From: Synechococcales cyanobacterium CNB
GTDB lineage: Bacteria > Planctomycetota > Phycisphaerae > Phycisphaerales > UBA1924
DNA: 64,000 bases
Reading direction: 5' to 3'
Assembly (NCBI GenBank): GCA_030263455.1
Contig: SZOZ01000005.1
Coordinates: 186,001-250,000, forward strand
Below are positions 7,982 to 16,270 of the stretch, one piece after another. Each line of letters starts with the position of its first letter. The first letter of the stretch is position 1. The position numbers were made by a program, and so were the translations under genes. A model generated the notes under the pieces. It was not told the DNA's origin, did not search any database, and saw only the letters and a list, made by a program, of their open reading frames with translations.

Positions 7982-8475
7982 TGGCCTATCTCCTCGACGC
8001 CAATGTGTTCATCAGCGCCAAGCGGCTGCATTACGGCTTCGACTTTTGCCCGGCCTTCTGGGACTGGATCGTTCGCGCTCATCGCGCCGGCACCCTGTTC
8101 AGCATTGAGAAAGTGGGCGATGAGTTGTCGATCGGCCAGGACGAACTGGCGCAGTGGGCCGACACGCTGGGCGACGGATTCTTCCTGAGGCCCGACGCGG
8201 CCACGTTGCCCGCGTTCAACACGGTCACGACATGGGTGAACGGGCAGGCAACCTACAGCCCCGCGGCTAAGAACACGTTCCTGCAAGTCGCGGATTACTA
8301 CCTCGTTGCTCAAGCTCTTGCCGGGCAGCATACCGTCGTCACTCACGAGCGACCGAACAACTCGATTCACGTCGTCAAGATTCCGAGCGTCTGTTTGGGC
8401 GTCGGCGTGACGTTCATGAATCCCTTTGAAATGCTCCGCCGTGAGCGCGCCCGATTCGTACTCGATGGAGCATGA
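7981..8475 (+). CDS. DUF4411 PIN-like protein, probable toxin
   Basis: 164 aa. The start MAYLLDANVFISAKR has the DxN pattern of PIN-fold nucleases. Acidic residues recur in KVGDELSIGQDEL and in QVADYYLVAQA, and THERPNN lies near the end, all as in DUF4411 proteins. The family is predicted to be an RNase toxin controlled by an HTH-ImmA/IrrE partner, which is exactly the upstream gene here. The start codon overlaps the partner's stop, so the two are co-translated. Acidic active-site positions appear present, so it is likely functional. Confidence 0.85.
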   Translation: MAYLLDANVFISAKRLHYGFDFCPAFWDWIVRAHRAGTLFSIEKVGDELSIGQDELAQWADTLGDGFFLRPDAATLPAFNTVTTWVNGQATYSPAAKNTFLQVADYYLVAQALAGQHTVVTHERPNNSIHVVKIPSVCLGVGVTFMNPFEMLRRERARFVLDGA

Positions 8476-8508
8476 GCAGACGACAACCGACAGATAGGCT
8501 GAAAACCG

Positions 8509-8610
8509 ATGACCGAACCCGAAAAACTTGACCTCCGCTCGCACGACATCGCCGCCGACAGGATGGCGGAGTTGCTGCGCCTGTTCCCGGAGATCCGCAC
8601 CGAGGGACGT
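8509..8610 (+). pseudogene. N-terminal remnant of type III Mod, out of frame with the rest
   Basis: An ATG at 8509, 33 nt after the DUF4411 stop, encodes MTEPEKLDLRSHDIAADR and then AELLRLFPEIRTEG, which closely resembles the usual N-terminus of type III Mod proteins. After about base 8607 this frame turns to non-family sequence, while family sequence (DVGKERYG) resumes in another frame. The usual stretch of roughly 20 residues between these two parts is missing. A small deletion that is not a multiple of three explains both observations. Confidence 0.7.
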
Positions 8611-8629
8611 GGGCAAGGAGCGCTACGGA

Positions 8630-10345
8630 ATGAACTGGCCGGGCAAGGCCGAGTGCTTCAGGACGATCCAAACGCCCAGCGTCGCCACGCTCCGCCCCTG
8701 CCCCGAGGAGAGCGTCAACTTCGACACAACGGAGAACCTCATCGTCGAGGGCGACAACCTGGAGGTGCTCAAGCTCTTGCAGAAGTCGTATCTCGGCAAG
8801 GTCAAGATGATCTACATCGACCCGCCGTACAACACCGGCAACGACTTCATCTACCCGGACGACTACGCCGAGTCGCTGCGGACCTACCTTGAGTACACCG
8901 GCCAGGTCGATGCGGAAGGTCGCAGGTTCGGCACGAACACCGACGCCGACGGACGCTTCCATTCCAAGTGGATGAACATGATGTACCCGCGGCTGTACTT
9001 GGCAAGGAACTTGCTGCGCGACGATGGCGTGATCTTCATCACGATCGACGATACAGAGGCTGACAATCTGAAGAAGATTGCCAACGAGGTCTTTGGGGAG
9101 GAGAACTTCGTTGCAAATGTCGTGTGGCAGAAAAAATACGCCGTGTCTAACGACGATCCCGGTATTGCACCTATGCACGACCATGTTCTCGTCTTCCGGC
9201 GCTCCGAGCACTTTGAGCGCAACCTGCTACCGAGAACAGAAAAACAAACGCAGCGATATACGAATCCCGACAACGATCCTCGCGGCCCCTGGAGTTCAGA
9301 CAACTACATCAGCAACAAGTCACGCCAAGAGCGTCCAACGCTGTGGTACGCAATTCGTCATCCGAAGACGGGTGAGGAAGTGTGGCCGGAAGAAAGCGCT
9401 GTATGGCGCTACTCGCGTGAGAGACATCAACAGATCGAGGCGGAGGGACGGCTTTACTGGGGGCCGGATCAAGGCTACAAACGCCCGCGATTGAAGCGGT
9501 TTCTTTCAGAGATACAGGATGGTGTGGTGCCATCCACTTGGTGGACCTTTCAAGAGGTTGGTCACAACGACGAAGGGCAAAAGGAAACGGCAGAGCTGAT
9601 CGGCCCCAAGATCTTCAGCACACCCAAGCCGGTGCGCCTCATCCGGCGGATGATCGAACTTGGCTCAGGCAAGAACGACATTGTCATGGATTTCTTTGCT
9701 GGCTCTGGCGCCACCGCCCATGCCGTTCTCAACGCCAATCAGGAGGACGGTGGCACAAGACGATTTATTCTCGTGCAATTGCCGGAAGCATGCGACCCAG
9801 ACAGTCCAGCAGCAAAGGCCGGTTTCAAGACCATCGCCGACATCTGCAAAGAGCGCGTCCGCCGCGTCATCAAGAAGTTGAACGACGAGGAGGCCGACAA
9901 GCTCGACATGAGCGGCGGCTCGACTCCGGATCGCGGCTTTCGCGTCTACAAGCTCGCCGAATCGAACTTCACCGAGTGGGATGCTCGCGTCGAGCACGAG
10001 GCCGGGGCGCTGGAGAAGCAGCTTGAGCTCCATGTCGATCACATCCGCGACGGCCGTTCCGCCGACGACATCCTCTACGAACTCCTGCTCAAGAGCGGCT
10101 TCCCGCTGACGACCCCCGTCGAGAAGAAGACATTGGCGGGTAAGACCGTCTACTCCGTCGCCGGCGGCGTGCTGATGATCTGCCTCGAGCGGGAACTGAC
10201 GCTGGAGCTGATCCGCGCCATCGCCGACGCCAAGCCGGAGCGTGTCGTCCTGCTCGATGCCGGGTTCGCCAAGAACGACCAGCTCAAGGCCAATGCCGTG
10301 CAGACGTTCCGCACCAAGGGCGTCACCAGCTTCAAGACCGTGTGA
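8630..10345 (+). CDS. mod: type III DNA methyltransferase (Mod), N-terminally truncated
   Basis: 571 aa if it starts at the ATG at 8630, which has AAGGAG (8614-8619) upstream; the frame itself is open further 5'. The catalytic motif DPPYNTG (residues about 64-70) precedes FAGSG (about residue 355), the order of beta-class N6-adenine methyltransferases. RPCPEESVNFDTTENL and EGDNLEVLKLLQKSY are typical type III Mod sequence. The protein should recognise and methylate an asymmetric site and guide Res. The normal first 40 or so residues lie in another frame at 8509-8610. Whether it still assembles with Res is therefore open. Its stop overlaps the next gene as GTGA. Confidence 0.85.
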   Translation: MNWPGKAECFRTIQTPSVATLRPCPEESVNFDTTENLIVEGDNLEVLKLLQKSYLGKVKMIYIDPPYNTGNDFIYPDDYAESLRTYLEYTGQVDAEGRRFGTNTDADGRFHSKWMNMMYPRLYLARNLLRDDGVIFITIDDTEADNLKKIANEVFGEENFVANVVWQKKYAVSNDDPGIAPMHDHVLVFRRSEHFERNLLPRTEKQTQRYTNPDNDPRGPWSSDNYISNKSRQERPTLWYAIRHPKTGEEVWPEESAVWRYSRERHQQIEAEGRLYWGPDQGYKRPRLKRFLSEIQDGVVPSTWWTFQEVGHNDEGQKETAELIGPKIFSTPKPVRLIRRMIELGSGKNDIVMDFFAGSGATAHAVLNANQEDGGTRRFILVQLPEACDPDSPAAKAGFKTIADICKERVRRVIKKLNDEEADKLDMSGGSTPDRGFRVYKLAESNFTEWDARVEHEAGALEKQLELHVDHIRDGRSADDILYELLLKSGFPLTTPVEKKTLAGKTVYSVAGGVLMICLERELTLELIRAIADAKPERVVLLDAGFAKNDQLKANAVQTFRTKGVTSFKTV

Positions 10346-11829
10346 GGGAGATGAGCAACGCCATGCCGAGAGCAGGAACAACCAGCCGCCCCTTCGGAAC
10401 CGCCGAGGGAATCTCATTGGAGTTCAAGCGAGCAACCGACAGGTTGCCGTCGAACCTCTTTGAGACGATCTGCGCGTTTCTCAACATGGACGGCGGCCTG
10501 ATCCTTCTCGGCGTCGAGGATGACGGCGAGGTGTCGGGGGTTGACCCGACGGCCGTCGAACGATTGAAGGCCGACATCGCCAATCTCTCCAACAACCCGC
10601 AGAAGCTCGACCCGCCCTATCTCCTGTTTCCCCAGGAAGAGCAGGTGGCCGGCAAATGGGTCATCAAGGTGCAGGTTCCGGCCAGTTCGCAGGTGCATGA
10701 GACGACGGGCGCCGTATTCCTCCGCAGCGAGGACGGCGATTACCGCGTCAAAGGCGTGAATCAGCTCGCTGGCCTTCTCAATCGCAAGCTCGGTATTTTC
10801 ACCGAGCAGAAGGTGTTTCCCCACCTGGGAATAGCGGACTTCGATCCCGCCCTGTTCGAGAAGGCCAGGCGGCTGATGCTGACCCGCCAGCCGAAGCACC
10901 CCTGGGCCGGTCTACCGCCGGAGGAGTTGCTGAAAGTCGCGGGCTTCGTCCGCAAAGACCCCGACACCGGCAAGCCCGCCTTCAACCTCGCAGCAGGCTT
11001 GATGTTCGGGTTGGACACGACGATTCAGGAGCTTGTGCCGGGCTACAAATTCGATGCGCTGCTGAGGCGCAAGGACACGGAGCGTTACGACGACCGGCTC
11101 ATCGTCCGCACGAACCTGATCGACGCCTTCGACCAGCTCATGGGGTTCGTCGAGAAGCACCTCAACGATCCCTTCTATCAGGAGGGCGTGACGAGCATCA
11201 GCCTCCGCACCGTCATCTTCCGCGAGTTGGTGGCCAACATCATCGCCCACCGCGAATACACCAGCGCCGCACCGGCCACGATGATCATCTACGCTGACCG
11301 CGTGGAGTTCAAAAACCCCAATGTGCCGCACTACTTCGGCCGCATCGACCCGAACCGCTTCACGCCGTATCCGAAGAATCCGACCATCTGCAAGTTCATG
11401 CTCCAGTTGGGGCGGTACGACGAGCTCGGCTCCGGCGTCCGGCGGGTCAATCACTACCTGCCGCTCTACGCGCCCGGCGCGGGCAAGCCGGTCTTCGAGG
11501 ACGGGGAGATGTTCACCGTCATCGTGCCGATTGCGACCGCGGCCCGAAAGACGACCCCCGATGTCGCCCCCGAAGTGACCCCCGAAGTGACCCCCGAAGT
11601 CAGGAAGATGCTGACGGTCCTCAAAGGGGACATGGGGCGTCGGGAGATTCAGGCGAAGCTGGGGCTGACGGACGAGAAGCACTTCCGGGAGTTCTACCAG
11701 CAGCCCGCCATCGCGCAGGGCTTGATCGAAATGACCATTCCAGACAAGCCCAAGAGCCGACTGCAGAAGTACCGCCTGACCGAGAAAGGCCGTGGATTCC
11801 TTGCGCAACATCGGGGGGCCACGCCGTGA
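10342..11829 (+). CDS. AlbA_2 (Schlafen-type) / RecG-like HATPase_c_4 protein inside the RM operon
   Basis: 495 aa if read from the GTG overlapping the Mod stop; ATGs at 10351 and 10369 are alternatives. The N-terminal region (EGISLEFKRA, MDGGLILLGVEDDGEVSGV) is an AlbA_2/divergent AAA-4 domain. The middle (RELVANIIAHREY, DRVEFKNPN and LGSGVRR) matches the HATPase_c_4 module. A DVAPEVTPEVTPEVRK linker of repeated PEV units leads to a C-terminal winged-helix-like region (GRREIQAKLGLTDEKHFRE). Such proteins are usually putative transcriptional regulators or DNA-binding ATPases. Its overlap with both mod and res (GTGA on each side) makes it an integral member of this restriction operon. Confidence 0.85.
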   Translation: MREMSNAMPRAGTTSRPFGTAEGISLEFKRATDRLPSNLFETICAFLNMDGGLILLGVEDDGEVSGVDPTAVERLKADIANLSNNPQKLDPPYLLFPQEEQVAGKWVIKVQVPASSQVHETTGAVFLRSEDGDYRVKGVNQLAGLLNRKLGIFTEQKVFPHLGIADFDPALFEKARRLMLTRQPKHPWAGLPPEELLKVAGFVRKDPDTGKPAFNLAAGLMFGLDTTIQELVPGYKFDALLRRKDTERYDDRLIVRTNLIDAFDQLMGFVEKHLNDPFYQEGVTSISLRTVIFRELVANIIAHREYTSAAPATMIIYADRVEFKNPNVPHYFGRIDPNRFTPYPKNPTICKFMLQLGRYDELGSGVRRVNHYLPLYAPGAGKPVFEDGEMFTVIVPIATAARKTTPDVAPEVTPEVTPEVRKMLTVLKGDMGRREIQAKLGLTDEKHFREFYQQPAIAQGLIEMTIPDKPKSRLQKYRLTEKGRGFLAQHRGATP

Positions 11830-14822
11830 AACTCCAGTTCGACGCCAACCAGCCGTACCAGCTCGACGCGATCGACGCTGTCACGTACTTGTTCGACGGT
11901 CAGCCGCAGGGCGCGCCGGAGTACTCGGTCATCCAAATGGGCGACTGGGGCGAGATGTTCGCCGGTCAGGAGCGGACCGAGCTTGGCGTCGGCAATCAGA
12001 TGCTCCTTTCGGCCGACACGCTGTTGGCCAACACCCGTGCCGTCCAGGCTCGCAATGACATCGAGATCGTTGACCCGGCTGCGCCGCTGGAGGCGTGGGA
12101 TCTGTTCGACGCCCCGGCCAACGCCGCCCGGACCTGTCCGCACTTTTCGGTCGAAATGGAGACCGGTACGGGCAAGACGTACGTCTACCTGCGCACGATC
12201 TTCGAGCTATCGCGCCGCTACGGCTTTCAGAAGTTCATCATCGTCGTGCCGAGCGTCGCCATCCGCGAGGGGGTGCTCAAGAACATCGAGATCACGGCAG
12301 AACACTTCCGGGCGCTCTACAACAACCTCCCCTTCGAGCACTTCGTCTACGACGCCAAGAAAGTCAATCGCCTGCGGCAGTTCGCCGTCAGCAACACGCT
12401 CCAGATTCTCGTCATCAACATCGACGCCTTCCGCAAGAACTTCACCGGCACCGAGGCTGAGCAGAAGAGCAACGTCATCTACAAGGAGAGCGACCGACTC
12501 TCCGGCCGGCAACCCATCGAGTTCGTGCAAGCGGCGCGACCGATCGTCATCATTGACGAACCGCAGAGCGTGGACTCCACCGAAAGGGCGCAGGAGGCCA
12601 TCCGGGCGCTGAATCCCCTCTGTACGCTGCGCTATTCAGCCACGCATCGCAACCCCTACAACCTCGTCTATCGCCTGGACCCCGTGCGGGCGTTCGAGCT
12701 TCGACTCGTAAAGCAGATCGTGGTGGGCAGCGCCGTCGCCGACGGCGGCGCCAATGACGCCTTCGTGCGCGTTGAAAAGATCGACTACAAGACCGGGATC
12801 AAGGCGAAACTTCGCATCCACGTTCAGACACCGGACGGCCCGAAGGAGAAATCAGTCACGGTGAAGAACGGAGCCGACCTGTTCACGCTTTCCAACGAGC
12901 GGGCCGCCTACCGGCAGGGCTTCGAGATTGCCGAGATCAATGCCGAGCCGGAAAACGAGTACATCCGCTTCACCAGCGGCCGCGTCATGCGGCTCGGTGA
13001 GGAAATCGGCGGCCTCCGCGACGACGTGTGGCAGGCGCAGATCAAGCACACGGTCAAGAAGCACCTGGAGAAGGAGCTTCAACTGCTCGGCCGCGGCGTA
13101 AAGGTGCTGAGCCTGTTCTTCATCGACCGCGTGGCCAACTACCGCGACTACAGCGGCGGTGGGCAGCCGGTGAAGGGTAAGTTCGCCGAAGCGTTCGAGG
13201 CTGCGCTTGCCGAGTTTGCCAAGGACGACCGGTACAAGGACCTTCCACTCTTCAAGCACCCGATCGAGAAGCTGCATGACGGTTACTTCGCCGCCGACAA
13301 GCCGAGGAAGGGGCAGACGCAGCCGGTCTGGAAAGATACACGCGGCGACACGCAGGCCGACGACGAGGTTTACAACCTTATCATGAAGGAGAAGGAGCGG
13401 CTGCTCGCCGAAGATGAGCCGCTGCGGTTCATCTTCAGCCACTCGGCCCTGCGCGAGGGTTGGGACAATCCGAACGTGTTTCAGATTTGCACGCTGAACG
13501 AGACGCGCTCCGCGCTCAAGAAGCGCCAGGAGATCGGCCGCGGGCTGCGCTTGCCCGTCAACCAGCACGGGCAGCGGGTCTTCGACGACTCGATCAACAA
13601 GCTCTTTGTCATGGCCAACGAGAGTTACGAGGAGTTCGCCCGGGCGCTCCAGACCGAATACGAGGAGGACTGCGGCGTGACATTTGGCAAGGTGCCGATC
13701 ACGGCCTTTGCCAAGCTGGTTCAGGTGGTTGACGACGAAGAGAGGCCCATCGGGCGCGAGGCGGCCGAGGCGATCAAGAAGGCGCTTGTGGACCAGAAGA
13801 TGATCGACGCCGAGGGGCGCTTGCAGCCGGCGTTCGACCCGAAGCGGCCGGACTTCAAGATCGAACTTCCCGAGCCGCATAAAGATCTCGCCCCGGCCGT
13901 CGTGGACCTGCTCGCCAGCTACCAGATCGAGCGTCACATCCGCAAGGAAAAACAGGAGGGGCCGAACCGGCTGCGCAAGGAGGTCCAACTCAGCCCCGAG
14001 TTCATGGCCCTGTGGGATCGGATCAAGCCCAAGACCGTCTACCGCGTCGAGTTCCAGACCGAGGAACTGGTCCGGGTATCGGTCGCCGGGATCAAGAAGA
14101 TGCCCAAGATCGAGGCCGCGAAGATTCGCGTGACGGCCGGCCAGGTGGGCGTCGTCCGCGGCGGGGTCACGGCCATCGCTATCAGCGCCGCCGAGGAGCA
14201 GGTCACGTTCACCCATCGGCCCGTGCCCGACGTACTCGCGTACCTCCAAAACGAGACGGAGCTGACCCGCTCGACACTTGTGCGGATTCTCAAGGAGTCA
14301 GGCAGGCTCGCCGAGTTCTTCGTGGACCCGCAGCGCTTCATGGACGCTGTGGCCGCGATCATCAAGCACGAGCTGCATCGCCTGCTCGTGGACGGCATCA
14401 AGTACGAGAAGATCGGGGGCCAAGCGCCGGACGCCGAGTGGGAGATGCTGCTCTTCAAGAACGAAGAGCTGATCAACTATCTGACCGCGCTCCAGGTCAA
14501 CCACTCCGTCTACGAGTACGTCGTCTATGACTCTGAAATCGAACGGGAATTCGCCCGCAAGCTGGACCAGCGCGACGACATTAAGCTGTTCGTCAAGCTG
14601 CCCAACTGGTTCGAGATCGACACGCCTGTCGGCAAGTACAACCCGGACTGGGCCATCGTGAAGCACGACGGGGAAGCGCTCTATCTGGTCCGCGAGACGA
14701 AGGGGACCAAGGATTTCCTGAAGCTGCGGACCAGCGAGGCGGACAAGGTGCGCTGCGGGCAAAAGCACTTCGAGACGCTCGGCGTGCCGTTCAACGTGGT
14801 CGTTTCGGCGGACGAGGTCTAG
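11826..14822 (+). CDS. res: type III restriction endonuclease subunit (Res)
   Basis: 998 aa from the GTG at 11826, overlapping the upstream stop as GTGA. The helicase half shows Walker A ETGTGKT, motif II DEPQ (IVIIDEPQSVD), motif III YSATHR and late motifs including FIFSHSALREGWDNPNV and RQEIGRGLRLP. The C-terminal end carries a PD-(D/E)XK nuclease core: NPDWAIV followed by VRETKG. Length and domain order are as expected for Res. It acts with Mod, using ATP to signal between two inverted unmethylated sites and cut the DNA. All catalytic motifs look intact. Confidence 0.93.
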   Translation: MKLQFDANQPYQLDAIDAVTYLFDGQPQGAPEYSVIQMGDWGEMFAGQERTELGVGNQMLLSADTLLANTRAVQARNDIEIVDPAAPLEAWDLFDAPANAARTCPHFSVEMETGTGKTYVYLRTIFELSRRYGFQKFIIVVPSVAIREGVLKNIEITAEHFRALYNNLPFEHFVYDAKKVNRLRQFAVSNTLQILVINIDAFRKNFTGTEAEQKSNVIYKESDRLSGRQPIEFVQAARPIVIIDEPQSVDSTERAQEAIRALNPLCTLRYSATHRNPYNLVYRLDPVRAFELRLVKQIVVGSAVADGGANDAFVRVEKIDYKTGIKAKLRIHVQTPDGPKEKSVTVKNGADLFTLSNERAAYRQGFEIAEINAEPENEYIRFTSGRVMRLGEEIGGLRDDVWQAQIKHTVKKHLEKELQLLGRGVKVLSLFFIDRVANYRDYSGGGQPVKGKFAEAFEAALAEFAKDDRYKDLPLFKHPIEKLHDGYFAADKPRKGQTQPVWKDTRGDTQADDEVYNLIMKEKERLLAEDEPLRFIFSHSALREGWDNPNVFQICTLNETRSALKKRQEIGRGLRLPVNQHGQRVFDDSINKLFVMANESYEEFARALQTEYEEDCGVTFGKVPITAFAKLVQVVDDEERPIGREAAEAIKKALVDQKMIDAEGRLQPAFDPKRPDFKIELPEPHKDLAPAVVDLLASYQIERHIRKEKQEGPNRLRKEVQLSPEFMALWDRIKPKTVYRVEFQTEELVRVSVAGIKKMPKIEAAKIRVTAGQVGVVRGGVTAIAISAAEEQVTFTHRPVPDVLAYLQNETELTRSTLVRILKESGRLAEFFVDPQRFMDAVAAIIKHELHRLLVDGIKYEKIGGQAPDAEWEMLLFKNEELINYLTALQVNHSVYEYVVYDSEIEREFARKLDQRDDIKLFVKLPNWFEIDTPVGKYNPDWAIVKHDGEALYLVRETKGTKDFLKLRTSEADKVRCGQKHFETLGVPFNVVVSADEV

Positions 14823-14991
14823 TCCCGCAATGGCGCACACTTTCTCGATGCACTCGCGGTTGCGTCCCTTTCATCAAGTGCCCGCCTATCTTCGAGCCGG
14901 AACGGGCGGCAGGCACAGTGGGCTCCCCCTGCTCCCATCCAAGGCACCAAGCGGCGGCAGAGCTATTTAGTAAGGTCGGCAAGGATGTACT

Positions 14992-15396
14992 ATGGAGATT
15001 CTTGGTCATGGTATCGACGTTGTGGATGTCGCTCGGATTGCGAGGTTGCTGCGCCGCGACGATGACTTCCTCTACGGGTGGTTTACGAGCCGGGAAATCG
15101 ACGCCCTCGGCACAAGGGCCGCAGACTCGCAAGTTGTTGCCGGTAGAGTGGCAGCGAAGGAGGCTGCCGCAAAGGCACTGGGCACTGGGTTTGCTGGCGA
15201 TGTCTCGTGGCAGGATGTCGAAGTTGTACCTTCGGACAACGGTGCGCCGACGATCATCCTCTCAAAAGGCGCCTTGGCGGTGGCAAGGAAAGCGGGGGTG
15301 ACGGCGCTGTTCGCCAGCATATCGCACGAGCGGACGTACGCTATTGCGAGTGTCATTGCAGCAGGAACTCGACCTACACCATCCCAAGGTACTTGA
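14992..15396 (+). CDS. acpS: holo-[acyl-carrier-protein] synthase (AcpS-type phosphopantetheinyl transferase)
   Basis: 134 aa. AcpS moves the 4'-phosphopantetheine arm of CoA to a serine of acyl carrier protein. The metal-binding GHGIDVVD (Asp9) and GRVAAKEAAAKALGTG (Glu57 with the conserved lysines) are present, as is SISHERTYA near the C-terminus, so it should be active. It starts 170 bp after res, with AAGG about 10 nt upstream, and no coupling to res. Its 3' end overlaps the convergent MazG-like gene by 23 bp. No acyl carrier protein or lipid gene is next to it. Confidence 0.88.
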   Translation: MEILGHGIDVVDVARIARLLRRDDDFLYGWFTSREIDALGTRAADSQVVAGRVAAKEAAAKALGTGFAGDVSWQDVEVVPSDNGAPTIILSKGALAVARKAGVTALFASISHERTYAIASVIAAGTRPTPSQGT

Positions 15397-16267
15397 TGCA
15401 GCGTTTGTCGAGATCCAATTCAACCTTGCCGCCCTGGTTGTGTTCCACCTGCTTCCACACCTCGTATCCCATGAGGATCGCCCGTTCCCACTCTCCGGTC
15501 GTGCATACTGCAACCTCGAAGCTCGATGTCATGATGCGGATAGCCTTCAAGAGGTCGTAGTCAACCGATTTTACGCCCTCAAGCGATTTGTGATCGCGAG
15601 CGTATGCGAAGACCAGTGCCGAGATACCTTCCTCGGTAACGATAGCCCGGCCACCGTCTTCTACTTCGTCGATCTTGGGATTACTGCGCCGCTTCCGCTC
15701 AAGGTGCTTCCGGATGACCGGGGACCAGCCAAGAACGGCCGCGCACGCCAGGTGAAACACGTCGTGGAATCGATAACCGTCTGGGGTATGGGCATTGTCA
15801 GTCAGGGGGTCGCCCATTTGCTTGCCGTCTACGAAGACGCGCGTCTTCTCGGCACCATTCTCAATCCACGGTCGGAAATCAGCAACAAACTGGCGCGGAA
15901 AGCGCTCATGTTCTGGGAAGCCAGCGTCGAACGGTCGTGCTCTCGGCTCAAAGAGGAACCCGTCTTGATCGGTTGCCCCCCAGCGTGCTTGAGTCTTTTG
16001 GAGGTTCTGCTCTGCGACCTGATTCAGGTCGAGCCCAAATTTCGTCGCCGTCTCAGCAACGTACCAGAGGATGTCACCGAGTTCCTCCGTCACACGATCA
16101 GGAAAGCGCTCATGCGCATCACCATCGCGGAGCTTCTTCTTGTACTCGTTCAGAAGTTCGCCGACCTCGCCCGCGAGGCCGAGGATTGGCACCATGATGT
16201 CGGAACCGGCAGCATGGACCTTCTTTTCGGTTCGGTGCGCCTTTCGCTGATACTCATGAAGATCCAT
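15374..16267 (-). CDS. MazG-like nucleoside triphosphate pyrophosphohydrolase with extra C-terminal domain
   Basis: 297 aa from the ATG at 16267, with AGGAG 7-8 nt upstream and only 3 nt between the kinase stop and this start. Residues 30-65 carry the MazG metal-binding pattern, GLAGEVGELLNE (Glu34, Glu37) then EELGD (Glu61, Glu62, Asp65), so the all-alpha NTP pyrophosphatase core looks intact. About 170 further residues follow, with GYRFHDVFHLAC and ITEEG-type segments, much longer than a minimal MazG. In phage hypermodification clusters, such enzymes clear unwanted dNTPs. As last gene of the operon it could remove dTTP, dUTP or a modified dNTP. Substrate is inference. Confidence 0.85.
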   Translation of the reverse strand: MDLHEYQRKAHRTEKKVHAAGSDIMVPILGLAGEVGELLNEYKKKLRDGDAHERFPDRVTEELGDILWYVAETATKFGLDLNQVAEQNLQKTQARWGATDQDGFLFEPRARPFDAGFPEHERFPRQFVADFRPWIENGAEKTRVFVDGKQMGDPLTDNAHTPDGYRFHDVFHLACAAVLGWSPVIRKHLERKRRSNPKIDEVEDGGRAIVTEEGISALVFAYARDHKSLEGVKSVDYDLLKAIRIMTSSFEVAVCTTGEWERAILMGYEVWKQVEHNQGGKVELDLDKRCIKYLGMV

Positions 16268-16270
16268 GGC

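Noticed and set aside
12852-14249. 465-residue open frame antisense to res
   Set aside because: It is Leu/Arg/Val-rich shadow sequence of the well-supported res gene, with no start context or domain.
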